Below, in pieces: positions 26,601-40,114 of a DNA stretch of 64,000 nucleotides (the first letter of the stretch is position 1; every line of letters begins with the position of its first letter). The stretch spans positions 43,506,786 through 43,570,785 of the forward strand of contig NC_031773.1 in assembly GCF_001522545.3 (NCBI RefSeq), read 5' to 3'. Source of the DNA: Parus major (Eukaryota; Chordata; Aves; Passeriformes; Paridae). Made by a program: the position numbers and the translations under genes. Below the pieces are notes generated by a model that searched no databases, had not been told where the DNA came from, and saw only the letters and a program-made list of their open reading frames with translations.

Positions 26601-29600
26601 AAGCAAAAAGTGGTATACTTCTGCTAACAAGAGCTGTAGCCATTTCTACCATGATTTCTGTAACTGGTACCTTGTCATTGTTTTAGTTGCACTTTGCTGT
26701 AGCTGTGTATATTTCACATAGGCACATTGTGGAAAGTTACTATTTGTTCTTGTAAATCTTGCTTTTGGCAAGCAGGATGGAGTTCTCAAAGTGAAAATAG
26801 TAGGGTGTTCATTATCTACACGTAAGATTTTCATTTGCATAGCTATACATGTGTTTGGAGATTGATTAACTGCTGCAGGAATTACTGGAAGACTAAGCAC
26901 ATTACCTGTGCTTAGCTTCCATTTCTATATTTTCATTTTATAGCATATTAATGTTTGTAATATGTGATGCAACATATACATATTGTTTTCTTCCTTTATA
27001 TTGCTAAACCTTTTAGATCCTATATGTAATGTTACAATATCCTGTCACAGTGCTACTTAAATACTGTTTCTCATTTCTTCACACCTTGCGTCTCTAAATT
27101 TTGAAGAATATTTATCAGTCATGTAGATAATAATTTCAGTATCTTTACAATATCAGAATTGATGCTTTTATTTATATCTGTCATTTGTGGTATTTTTACA
27201 TACAAAGTATCTACGAAGTTGTATATATTTTTTGAATCTGGAGCACAGTTTTAGTGGAAAATCTAGTTTCATTGCTTGTTTTTTCTAGACTTTTTTTTCT
27301 TCCAGATGGATATTCCTCCAGCTAATGTAAATGAAATCTTTCCATTGACTTTAGCAAGAGTCAGCTTAGCCCTTGTAGAAGGAAGTTAATAGTATGGAGA
27401 CAGACTCTTTTTGTACAGTTCTGCCTGGGTTTGCAAACAAACGCTAGACACACCTTTATTTCTCTACTACTTCTCTGAAAGACAGGACATCCTGCTTTTC
27501 AAAACAAAAGATATTAAGCCTACTTCAGCTACGGCGATTACCATACTCAGATAGAAAACATTAAGGTATTTTCTGTAGATTATCTAAAAGTGAGGTTTGT
27601 GCCTTGGATGATAAATCACTGTAAAATCTAGCCTAATGAAAGAAAGATTTTTTTATTCCCCCCTCCCCCATTTTTTTGGGGTTTTTTGTTTACATTTTGT
27701 GTTGGAGACTCAAGGTGGTGAAAAGATTTTGAGCAAAACAGTGAAGATCTGCTGGTAATGAAAATTGGTCACTTGTATATGCACACCTCTGCTGCTTGTC
27801 CCTTTCAGGTACCATTCAGGAATACAATTCCCCCTTCATGAAACAGAAATCTGAAATGGCAGGGGAAGAGGCTTTTATTCTTCTCTGTTTCTTTCATGTA
27901 GGTTCAGTGTCTCAGACAGAATAGCAAGCATCTCTTTCTCTTCATGGCAAGTAAATTGCTTCCTAGAAATTTGCAGTCATTATTCACTGAATTGATTAGA
28001 AATGCCATCAGTGAGTCTCAGAACATTTGTATCGTTGCCAATTTGAACTACTTAGTGGATTTGAAATTAAAGCACAAAATACACAGAGACTCCTGGAGTT
28101 AGAAGACTATAGGTGTCAAACATCTTGGTTATTCCTTATTGTAATGGTTGCTCTCTTCAGAGTGTTTCAGGACTTAAATGAAATTGCTTTCAGTCATGAC
28201 AGCTGGTTACTTTCCTGTAATCCTGTTACATAAAACTTAAGTTTGTTCTAGCGAAGATGGTATCTGTTCCAGTGAAGATGAAACCAGATCATTCTCAAAT
28301 TTCTCTTTTTAATGCTGGACATGAAGATGTAGAGAGACATGGAAATAAAAGAAGTGGGAGCAGAACTAAAATCTGACGTAGAGAATATGATGAGAAAAGG
28401 CACATGAAAATGGAGCCAGTGTGCATAGTGAATGCTGGAAGTAAAATGAGACACAGGAAATCTGGGGATAGAATGAAGTGAGCTGAGCAAAACATAGGCT
28501 ATCTCAGTGAGAACTGAGTACTTCTCACATTGTTTTCTGTATGCCATAGGTCAAGGGTATATGATATGTTTTTCATGTGCAGAGACTTTCTTATATATTC
28601 TAGGGATCCCTGTGCATGCTCGGATCGACTACATTTTGTAGTTTTTTGTGCACTGGCTGCTGATTGGCCCACTGCTTTGAAATGGCAGCTTTAGAGATGT
28701 CAATAGGAGGTAGCCTTTGCAAAACAAGCACTACAGATAGAGAAGGGGGACAGGAGGAGATCTGGGATGGATGAAAGATAACGCAAGAGACAATATATGA
28801 AAAATAAATGCAGGAAATTAGGAAGTAAGTAGATGTAGGGCTTTATCAGTCTTGGCCAAAGGCTTTTACCGTTTTGTAATCTTAACAATACTAACTATGC
28901 AGGGGAGATAGGTAGAATTAAGATGTTGCTTTTTAACTGCCCCAGCTAGTTGCCCTACCCTTCTGCAGAAAGTTATTACACCCTGAGGGAGAGGAGATGG
29001 TACCATACCTATTTCCCTGTATGGAGTGGCAATTAGCTTTAACCACCAGTGAGGACATAGAGGCAGGTGAGTCAGACGCCTGTAGTTTCTTCTGACACAC
29101 CTCCTAGGGAGGGTACCCTCTGGCACATGGGAGGGACAAAGTGCTGAGGTCTGTAATAATTTTTTAAGTTGCCACAGCTAGATCAGTCAGACTTTTCTTA
29201 ACTAATTTTTGCTGGCCTATGAGTCCTGCTTTAGGCAGTCGTGTGTATATTTATATATTGGTGCTAGATTTGGAAGACTCCATCCAAGTGAGGCAGAAAA
29301 ATGGGTGGCATAAAACCAGAAGAATATAGATGGCAGCTCCTATCTGCTCATTGAAATAAATGCTTCTTCTTAGGTACCAGTGAGAAATTTTACATAGCTA
29401 CATGTGCATTTACAGTTGCATAAGACAATTTATTAAATTGATATGTAATCCATAGAATTTTTCTAACACTGAAAATACCAAAGTGCATTTTCAAATCAGA
29501 TTAACAATTTCTACAGATGTAAAGGTAAAAAAAAGGAGAGGTCACTCATAAATTCCAATTGATTTAAGTGTGGAATTCCTCACCAATTTCTTTTTGTGTA

Positions 29601-30652
29601 GCTGCTTGGTTTGCCAAATCGCTGATTGATCAACTGAACTATTCTCTAACTCAAGCACAGCATTTTTCGAGTTGTGTTTCATTCAGCACAGTATAAAATA
29701 ATTAGAGCTATAAACAAAAAAGAAGCAGGAATGCCACAGTCCCCATGTATCTATTAGTTGTCATCTGTAGAGTGTAGCTGTTACCCAGAAGCATGTTAAA
29801 ATTAAATGGTGAGCTTTATTTAACATATTTATTCTCTCCTTCTTTACTTTACCATTCTTCATTTCAAAGTTCTTTTCTTGACTTCACAACATGGCATATT
29901 CCTGTTCATGTAGATACTTATACTCCACAGTAAATTGCTGCGGAATTATACTTACCTTTTAAAAACAAGCAAAAATTCAGTTGGAGCTTTTGTAGCCACT
30001 ATATGCATGGCTTTAGAATTATTTAGGTATTTTGTGGGACAGATAGAAATTATATCAGCTTATAGACCATACAGAATTTAGGATGAATGTCTACTAGAAA
30101 CAAACAAACAAAAAAATAAAATAAAAAAAAAAAAAAGAGGACGTAACTATGTACTTGAAAATCTCTATTGGTGTGATTTAATCTCATTAGCTTCATTCAA
30201 TATTTTGTTTTGAAAAAATTATTTTACCTCTTTTATAATTCATCAAAACAGTTTATTTTGCCCACCAATAAGCTCTCCATAGAAACAGCTGTATCTTAGT
30301 AACATACCAAGACTAGAGTTCAGGGAAGACACTGCATCTGTATATACTGCCCTTAAAGAGCCATTTGTAGTTGTAATAAGGGCAGGTGAGAGTTTCCTTT
30401 CTGCAATTGTAGCAAGCACAGCACTGCAATCCATCTTGGTGCTGCCTGGGTTGATCTCCTTACACATGAGATACAGGTAATTTCTGCCTCTTATTCCTTG
30501 CCCTTCATAGAGCATATCAGCAAAGCTGTCCCTTACAGCTGGGGGGTAATTTTTTTAGTTTTGTTTTAATTGGATGCTACTTGATGAACTACGGGAACAC
30601 TTCTTGCTTTTGCCCCTTGTCTAAATTCAGAACTGTTTTTACTACTGCTCCC
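23641..30652. other. Intergenic sequence between the two divergent genes (left part)
   Basis: GC falls from the island into AT-rich sequence. No coding exon, RNA gene or clear repeat is seen. An A-rich patch lies at about 30,104-30,136. A GC-richer stretch at 28,900-29,130 has an open - strand frame of 86 codons that I do not recognise. Confidence 0.6.
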
Positions 30653-30675
30653 ATTTTATTTTATTTTATTTTATT
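30653..30675 (+). repeat. Short (ATTTT)n repeat
   Basis: About four and a half units of ATTTT, the same motif as the long tract in CFAP54 intron 1. Confidence 0.9.
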
Positions 30676-33600
30676 CTTTTTCCATCTCAGGTCTTTCTAC
30701 ATGGAAAAATTTTGAAAATTGTTTTGCTGGTATCACCTTGCATGTATCTGTAGTTGCTCTGTAGGGCACTACTTTTCTACACTCCAGATGACTCTAGCTT
30801 TATCAGCTCTCTCGTTGTGTTGCCTCTTTCCTTTCTGCTCTTCCATGCTTGCTGTAGGGCACCTGTTTGTCCTCTGGCACCTTTGTTCTCTATGTCCCTC
30901 ACAAAGCTGAAGTGATCCAAGGGAATGGTTACGATGACATTTTAGCTTCTCTGTGGCAATGTGTTGATATTTGCACTGAGCTGATTATTAGCAAGTTGAG
31001 CATATGACTACATTGTAAAATCTACTTAGTTTAACCAGTGCTTCAGGGGAAAAGAAGCAGGAAGTGGTGTGATGCAGGGGCTGTGTGTCACTCCTTACAC
31101 GGGTTGTAGGGGCTGTGCCATAAATTTGTCTGGATAGAAAGGATGAAGCATGCTTTTCAGCTGATTCTTACACTGCTTTGTAGTTATTTGCTGCATATTG
31201 TCTGCCTTGACTGGTATTCTTCTTTGCTTCAAAATAAACCATCTAACACTAGGGTGGAGTGGAGGGTGTCCTAACCTCAACCCTCCACAAGAAGCTTTTA
31301 AGATGTCAATCAGCAGAACATCCCATCGCAGGTTTTGATTAAGGAAAAGAGTAGTTATCAGCTTTGTCTCAGGCACAGACTAACTGGGGGAATGACGGCA
31401 GAGGCAAGATACCTCTTGTCTCAGCACACAGTTATTAAAAGAACATATCTGGAGGCAAAAAGGAGGCCCAGGAACCCAGAGAAAACAGACAGATTTAACA
31501 AGAATTTCTGTTACCCTCTGTGTGGGGAGAATGAGGCAGAGAGAAAGTATCTTGCTGAAACATGGTTTTAGAAATTTTGTATTTGTGTGGTTAATCTAAA
31601 TTTGCAGCAGTAGCAAGTGAGCTATTTCAGAATAAGAAATGGGGACACTGGGAGGGGTGGGTTTTTTTTTTGTTTCAGGGAAATGTTAGGGTACTGTGAA
31701 CTGCCAGTAATTTTTAAGGAGGCTGAGATGTAAAAAAACAAGCACCAGAGCTTTGGAAGTCATGAGGGCTTTGACACCCCTCTCCTACCAACCTGTGTAT
31801 GCCCACCTAACCCTACAGACACTCTTTTCTCACTTCTCTTTGGCTATGGCGTCTCCATGCTCATGTCTCAGGCAGCTGTTGGTCCTCATTCTACAGCCTG
31901 CATCATTTCTGCAGCCACAGATCACTTCCTGTACCTTCCATGTGGGTGGAAATGAGGCAGGCCAGGGACCTTTTCCAACATGGGAAAGGACGTAGGAAAA
32001 GAAATAACACAGAGGGCTGATAGGAAGGCCTGCAGTGATATTGAAAGGTGGTCTACATAGAGGGAAGAGATTCAGCCTAAAGCAGCTGATCTCTCCTAGG
32101 CCCTGGCAGAACCTGCAGACTGCTCCCTCATCAGCTGTCAAAGAAGGCTGTGTCCACAGTAGCAATTAGTTTGAAAGCAACAGTGTACTTTGGAGGAAAA
32201 TCCTGTCATTGTCTCCACTTACCATGCAGTGTTTCAGTTCTCAAAGTAGTTTTGGTGTATACAAACCAAATTCCTTCAGGAGGAAATGAAAACAGAAGCT
32301 CTGCTTCCAATCTGTTCCACATGCACCCTAATGCTAATGGGGACAAGAGGTTCCAAAATAGCGTGTGAGCTGCATCATCACAAGGTCCTCTAGCACATAC
32401 CTAACACTTCTTCTCAGAAAGCTTTGAAACACATGTGTAGCGGAGGTGTTTGGCTCCAGTGACCAGGCTATATAATTTAGAATAAACTCCCAAAACACAT
32501 ACCATGGAAAAATGATGTGCCTTAGTATCAAATATTTAATTTTACCAATTCAGTCCTTATGTGCTGAATTACTTTCTCCTGAAAATAGTGCTTAGTTTTT
32601 CCTGTACCTTGAGCTGGCTTTGGAAAATGCCAAATTTAACCTAAAAATGTACCTAGAATGTTTCTTGTATCTGGTAAGGGGGATGCCCACACAATTTAAT
32701 TATAAATGTTAGCTCTTTAATCACTGAAGACAGCTCTCTAATCACTATTAAAGAGCTAATGTTGCTCTTCTTAACTTGAATGAAAGACATAAAGCAAAAC
32801 CTGCCAGCAATCACAATAGTAAGTACGCTGATACTGTAGCCAAGGATACAGGGAGAGTTGTGGAATTGTACCCCAGGGTGGGTAAAGGCACATAGGCTGA
32901 AAACTGCACTCAGTAAGATGCCTACTCACCAAAACAAACAAAAGGCAAACATAGCTGGGTGAATAATGGTGACAATGTCATTCTCTCCTGAATGGAAGCT
33001 ACTGAGTGCCTGCTCTGAGGGTAGAAGAAACCAGTGTTTATGCCAGAATGATGAAAGATGTAACAGTCTACATTTACCAATAGAATTACAAAATTATATA
33101 AATTCTTAACTCTTGTATTGTCTTTTTTTCCCCCTCCCCACTTTTCCTATGATTTCCATTTATTCATGAGCTTTTTTATTTGCATAGCTCAGTGGCAGCA
33201 CTGATGTAAGCGTCTGCAAGTACCCGATGCTCTGTGCTGCTATTGTCACTTACAGTCAAGATTTAGTTACAGCTGCTCCCAGGAGCCATAATGTGCCCTC
33301 ATCCCTCACATATCCTACTGTGAAGTGAAAACATGTTCTAACAAAATGTTATGAAACGACATGCAAGATTACAAAGACATTTTTTCGTATGGAAAATTTT
33401 AGTGTTCTTTAAGAATCTGTAATTTGTACAGTTTAATCTTTTTCTACTTGCCATGTCAGATAAACCTAGACATTCTGCTCTCAGATGATAGCATGTTTGG
33501 AGATATTAGAGAAACAGGGAGCTGCTGGAACATATTGCAGAAGCCTAAAGCACTTAGCAACAGAGAAAGTGTGGGCTGCAGCGACAGAAGCCGGAATGTG

Positions 33601-36600
33601 GAAACAAGTGACATTGAGGCGGCTGTTTGGGAAAGAAGAGCTTTTACTTTGTTTATAATTTCAGTAATTCTAAAGAACTTGGCAGTGTGGGAGGTCACTG
33701 CAGTCTCTGACTCTGCACATATCCTTTTCTGTGTGACTGTTTTTCAAATGCCTATGATAATTATTACCAAGAGTGCTGGGTGTTCTAATTTCCTTTTGTA
33801 TTTCCTGTTTCTCAAAAACTAGAGAAGTAAAATTAAGATATTTGTTTTGCTTCAGTTTATCCTGTTAAGACATACTGACGTGGCAGGCGCTGTGAATAGT
33901 TTTTTTTAATTATAGTGATAATGTCTTCTAGAGTGATACAATCATTTACCATGGTGCTTTTTAGTGCTTTGCACTAGAACATTGTGATAGTGTGCACTAA
34001 TGATGGATGTCAAATAACTGCTAAAGAGAAGATGCCTGAGGTGCTGAGCACGATAAATTGAGTTGAGATAAAATAAAATTTTTTCTGACATCACAGTGAC
34101 TTTTACAAGGGCATTCAGAAATCAGTGCCTTTCTAAGTCCTGCAGGTCCTACTGAGGTAGAAATTATCTGGAGCACTTTACTTACCACTTGCTGGGGACT
34201 GTTTTCCCTAATGCATATGCACCTGCAAATGCAAAAATCTCCTTTCCTCTGAAAAGTTATTGTGCACATTAAATTCAGGGGCTGCACAGCTCTAGGGTTG
34301 AAAAAAAAGGCCTTAGGTGATAGAGGACACTTAAGGAGCTTGGAAACCCTACCATAATTGTCACATTTTGTATTTAATGAAGGTTGAACTAGCCATTACC
34401 TTGTATTTTCTTTTTCCTCTCTATAAATGTCTCTTGTGGTTTCCATTATTCAGTAATCTAATTGTGTCTACTTTTGAGGTATTACCTCTTGAAAATAACA
34501 GTCAAAGTAAATGATAGAGATGTACCAAATTATTATAATAGAGGTGCTCCAGAAATTCATAGAACAGAAAAGAACACAAGGATTAAATTTATATATAATA
34601 ATAATGCTTGAGGAACTATTAGTATTGAAGTCTAACAAATTTATCTACTCACTGAATACTACAGTGTTGAATAGCTTCAGGCTACTGTTGATATTCTTTA
34701 ACTCCACAGGTGACCTGTCATTGGGTAACTGACCTTTTAAAGGGAATTGAATTCAGCCTAACTGCTGATCAACTGTTTACTTCCAAAATGCTATAGTAAT
34801 TTCAATTATTAAAGTACAGTAATCACCTCCCATTAGATGGCAAAATTTGCAAAAAAAAATAGAAAAGTAAAATAAAATTAAAAAAAACCAGCACAAAATG
34901 CAGTCACCAGGCCAAAGCTGGGTAACAAATGTATTACTGAGAAAGTTAAAGTACAAAGACATTCCTAGGCTGTAAGAGAAGTATAGTGTGGGCGTTATCA
35001 AATCATTCAGGCTCCAATAGGATGAACCTGAGAATTCATCCCATGACACTTACAAACAGCAACATCTTCAAGCCTTCCAAAACACACTGAGAGCTTTACT
35101 TATGGAGAGAAGATAGTTTTGATCTGAACCTCCCAAGGTCCCTTTGCTTAGGAACAACTCTGAAAATATGTTCCACCACTTGTAGCCTCAGGGCAAAACA
35201 CTTCTCCTTGAGGAAGTTTCCCACAGCTGCCTGTCTGCAAACTTCTCAGGGACTACACGCCAGACTGTCTCTTTACATTTTAATGTCTCGCTTCCATATT
35301 AATAGCTACAGAGTCCCAGGGAGGAAGTATCACCTGTTGAAGGAGTTTAAAGACCTGAAATTCCAGCACCATTCCTAAAATATATGCCTTGACTTACTCC
35401 CACTTAATGTTTTTCCTTTCTTCTTGCTTTCTTCTATTGCTCTCAGCTGCTGCCTTTCTCTTATAATAAGCAGGACCATTATCTCTTTATCTCAGATGTC
35501 TGTTGTACCCAGCGTACATAATTGCCACCATCAACCCTGAATTCTCTGACTCAGAAAATGTAAGTCAGAGGCTTGAGTGAGCTCCACCTGCTCTGCAGAG
35601 GTCTGCCAGGGCCCCTCACCTTCCCATTCAGCACTCCCACTCTGCTTTCTATTTCAGTTACTGCTCCAAAGAACAGCTTAGATATTGGAAACTGTAGGAA
35701 CAGTAAGGCTAGGCACCACACTTGCCTCTGCTAGAAGTTTTAATTTTTGTTTTTTAAACAGTGTAAAAGCTTTTCCAAAGACAAGGGAAAAAAAAAGTCC
35801 CCAAACCAACCAACCAGCCCTTTCCCAGCTCTCACTCCCTGCCAAAACACCAAAAAAACACCTTAAGAATTAAGGCTCTTTTCCCTAGAAAATGAGCCTG
35901 GAACTCCCCTTTCAATATCTGAAGGCAGCCAGCATCACTATCAGGCATGAAGCTGGATCCAGATACTAGTCAGTGTTATCAAAGGTAAATTTGTCCAACT
36001 TTTAGATCTGAGAAATAGAGGCTAGGGACTAAAGTTGCCACAGCTAACTTTATCCTTTTCTTTGCCCAGAGCCCCTGACCACAACAAAAATATAGGAAAG
36101 TGAAAGTATCTCTTTTAGGAAGGATTCTGAAGAAGATATTATTTTTAATTTTTCATGTATTTTCATCTTCTGTCCAGACTGTCTCTCACTATCCTGAGCA
36201 ACCTCTGGAGATATACTTGAGAGACCTATTTCAATTAGTGTTAAAGGCATGATATTTTTTCTGTTAAGGGGAAGACTGTCCTCCTGAGGACTCTACTCTA
36301 AAACATCACAGGCACTTAGGGTGCTGCAGACCATTTTCCTTTCCTCTCATGTCCCTTCACTCCTTTGTTCTGTCTTTGCCTTCTTGTCCAGTGCTTTCTG
36401 TGAGTGTCTATATTCTGTCTGGGCTCCCCTCTCTTCTGCCCTGAAAAGAGAATGCCAGTCACATGCTCTTTTCCATCCTGTACAACTACAACAGAAGTTG
36501 CACTATCATCTACTATACTTCCTTCTCTCTGCATGCCAAATACCACATCTTACAGTCCCTGAGCTTTCCAAGGCAAATCACAGTTTCTGCATCCCATTAA

Positions 36601-37059
36601 CAGTAGTCTCTCCCCCCTTGTCATCTCCATGCCTGTAGATTCGCAGATCCTTCACTCTGTGCACCTGTGGTACTGTGAATACTGGCCATTAAATGTGCAC
36701 CCACACTACACAAAGCAGCACCCCATCAGAAATACACAGCATGATCCCGATACACGGAGTCTGGAGACAGACTGTTCTGGTACATCCTTCTGCTGTAATT
36801 ACATTGTTTTGGTATTTCCACACTGAGCAGTGCTATGCCAAGTGGCTAAGCCTGATTAGAGCTGGCTCAGATGCTGCATCTGGTGTCAGATCAGAACTGG
36901 CAAGAGTCATCTGACCTCTCACTGAAATGGGAATTTGGCATTATGGCACTGATAAACTCATTTCCTTTTCTTCTTATGCTTTCCTGAAAACACAACCGCT
37001 TTCACTGTCTCTGAATGATAGGCTCCTACAAACTATAGATTAAATGCTATATATAAAAA
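30676..37059. other. Intergenic sequence (middle part)
   Basis: No supportable gene. Modestly GC-richer stretches occur at about 31,000-32,400 and 35,100-36,900, without recognisable coding similarity. A 13-bp inverted repeat lies at 32,709-32,759. The octamer ATTTGCAT occurs at about 33,178. Confidence 0.6.
32709..32759. repeat. 13-bp perfect inverted repeat, 25-base loop
   Basis: TTAGCTCTTTAAT at 32,709-32,721 is the exact reverse complement of 32,747-32,759. The interval also holds a near direct repeat (CTCTTTAATCACT and CTCTCTAATCACT). Confidence 0.85.
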
Positions 37060-37119
37060 TATATATAATACATTATATATAATTATACATTATATATAAT
37101 ATATAATGTATTATATATA
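37060..37119. repeat. 21-bp AT-only-type palindrome (hairpin/cruciform)
   Basis: The arm at 37,060-37,080 pairs perfectly with 37,099-37,119, with an 18-base loop. The arms are almost pure A/T but contain one matched C/G pair, and the match is exact across 21 bases. Confidence 0.9.
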
Positions 37120-37682
37120 AATGCTGAAAAGATCTAAAGAAAAGGATGTTGTTATCCCAGAGCTAGAGAATACTTTGTAACAGAGCTTAATGAAGTGGTT
37201 CTCTTTTCTTAAATAAATCACAAGACAAACTACAAACCAGGTGCACAGGCCCTATTTGTAAACTTTAACCTGATATGATACCATACATAATGCACTGGCA
37301 TGTTTTGTTATGTATTTCTAATCACTGCAGTTTTGTCCTCTATGTTAATGGTACCAAGGGGAGACTAAAGATATTCACCTCTTGAAGACAAACAGAAGAT
37401 GTAGTTCTGCAACAAGTAAAAAATGTTTAATTTGTGGCTTAAAGTTTTTAAGCATTTCCCTCTCCTCTGTCTGCAAAGAAAAGTGGAGATAGCAGTGGTG
37501 TCTTAGGCTGTGTCTTCAAGTATGGATATTTTAAAAAACAGCTCTCCAGAAATGGCAAATTGGTTTTCATCATACTTCAAAGGAAATTTTTTTCCCAATT
37601 AGCAAAGCAGTCTATGGCTATATTACCAAGAAAAACAGTGTAAACAGAGCAGATCTGTACTGTAAAACAACTAGTCACGGGG

Positions 37683-37753
37683 ACCAGATATTCACACAAT
37701 GCACAAATTTTGGGGGTTTTACCTACTCAGTTCCTGGAGACTGAATATCTGGT
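37683..37753. repeat. 12-bp perfect inverted repeat, 47-base interior
   Basis: ACCAGATATTCA at 37,683-37,694 is the exact reverse complement of 37,742-37,753. The ends could be those of a small decayed element, but no target duplication is evident. Confidence 0.75.
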
Positions 37754-40064
37754 ATCAGATGGAGGATGTTAGATGTGTTCTTGGAGCACACCCTTCATCT
37801 TAGGCTTATACAGAGGGAGTCCAGCCCATACACTCAAGGTGTATCATACAACTGCAGACTGGGGATACTACAAGAGTGTGCTACTGATCACAACCAAATT
37901 GCTAGTGTAGATGCACCTCAGAATTGTAATGGAATTTTTTTTATTCATCTTTCAAACCTAGTGATTATGTTTCTGATGAAAAAAATATGTCTAAGTTATT
38001 TTTTGTGCTAACCCAGATGGATGTATAACACTTTACTTCAGAGAAGTTCTGTCTGCCTTCTTTAAGGAACCATCTGTCAGCCTTATAATGGAATTATACA
38101 GGTACAACATAACAACATTTTCTTCTTTAAGGATAATTTATGAAGCAAGTCTATTGCTAACAATGTAGAAGAAGGAATACAATCATTTACTTTGATTCTA
38201 CAAAAGTAAATGCCATGGTTTTGTCTCTAAATGTAATAAATTATATGCCAGAGTATATGAAGTGGATCCACTGAGTAAAAAATGGGTATTTTAATATATC
38301 CATATCTAACAGATGAAGAGCCATATGTTCACCTGAAAGCATTTTAGTAAAATTTTCAAAACTTGCTAACAAGGTTTCATCTACATTTGAGGCCAAGATC
38401 TAACCACTTTTTGTTATTGTTATTAAACATGGTAAAGTGCTAATAGCAATTTCTGTTTTTCCTAAGGTATCATCATGTAGAGAAAAGACATTTGTTCACT
38501 TTTGTTGATCTGAAATTCTGAGGGAGAAAAGGGTAAAGATATACTTTTGTTTTCCGTTTCACATGTATGTAATATGCAAAACAACTACTTGTTCTTAAAC
38601 ATAAATTTTCTAAAACTCTAAAGTATTAAGATAAACATTCACAATTACATAATTACATATATCATTACTAGAAATAATACGTATAAAAAGATCAGAATGG
38701 TTTATATTATTAAAAACATTAGCTAGAAAATATAATTACATAGAATATTTTTCTTAGTTACTTAAAAATATGAAAAATCCAAATAACTATGTGAAAACAA
38801 AGATTTTTTTTTTTTCCTATTTCCTTGAATAAGCAATGCTTAATAATAATAAAAAAACTACTCTTCCATGTTGTATCATTTTCTACTGCTGACCTGCAGG
38901 CTGCTAAATGTCTTAGTCCAAGGTCAGGCTATTGTCCAAAACAATTTCTGTCAGCTGCTTGAAAAAACCTCAATCAGCACATACTTTGACCTTGGAGTGA
39001 AATATTCTTGCAAGTAAGTGCGAAACTAGTAAGAATGGAAAATGGAAGCAATGTTGTCAAAAAGATTCAAAATTCATACTGTAATGCAGTAAGAAAAGGT
39101 CTGAACAGAAATGCATTTATCTAAAAATACTGGAGGGCATCACCAGGTTATTTTAGGTGTCTTTTTGCTGCCAATAGTTAATTCCTAGAAGAGTCTATTT
39201 TGATCCTATGAGTACTCCTAGACCAAATGCACAACAGAGAAAGAGTCATGATAAGGATGCAGTTGGCTACTCAGTAGTTATATATACAAACAATAGTGTA
39301 ATTTCCCCAGGATCATTTCCATCTACAGCATTTGCAGCAGCTCAGAATTATAAACAGCAAATGTGCGTCAGGAGAATATGAATAAAAATGCATTGTCATA
39401 CTTGGCTTCAGGAGAATTGGGGAAGATCTTCAGAACTAATTTATTTCTTGGACTAGGCTATACTCTTTCCCATTTAATGTTTGTCTTGAGAATATTTATG
39501 AAATGAAGAAAATGTATTTTAAACAAGACATGCCACCACTCTTTTTCCAAAATCAAATCTAACTACTAGATGTCTGTCTAGCAATCAGCTTAAGCCAAAT
39601 GTAGCTGAAATAGAAATAATTTCCACACTTCTTCTCTAGTACTTCACAGTTCATGGCAAAAAACGACCTCAGCCATCTCTGCTCAATAAATTGGATATTG
39701 TCTTTAACTAAGGACTCTGTCTAGCTTTTTTATGCATACATCTAAGTGTTCCATGTTTTTAGAATGTTTCTAAGATGCAGATTCCATGCACATCACTAAA
39801 AATCTTGTGCATACTTTCACTTTTTCACAATAGGAAGGGATTTACAGGGCTTTTCTGCAAGACATCTTTACTGTTGCTCTAAACTAGCCTTAGGTGTAGC
39901 TTCCTCATTAGAAGAACCCCTATGTCTTTCTGAGATTAGAGACAAAATCTTTAAGTGAGACACAAACTTTCCTCCATAGTCTGTCTAGTGAACTGAAAAG
40001 AGTACATTCTCAGATGAAATATCTGCAGGTCCCTAGAAGCCTTTGCAAAATAATCTCATCATCA

Positions 40065-40114
40065 GTTGATGATGAATTGTTGATGAGTTGATGATGATGA
40101 TGGTGATGAGTTGA
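40065..40114 (+). repeat. GATGA/GTTGATGA-rich imperfect repeat
   Basis: About 50 bases are built of GATGA, GTTGATGA and GATGATG units. It is an irregular, short tandem tract. Confidence 0.8.

Noticed and set aside
28866..29126. 86-codon - strand frame in a GC-richer patch, considered as an old retroelement
   Set aside because: No reverse-transcriptase, integrase or LTR feature could be identified.
33424..33822. 132-codon open frame on the + strand
   Set aside because: It begins and ends in low-complexity hydrophobic residues and matches no family I know. It is probably a chance frame, although the middle part is less biased.
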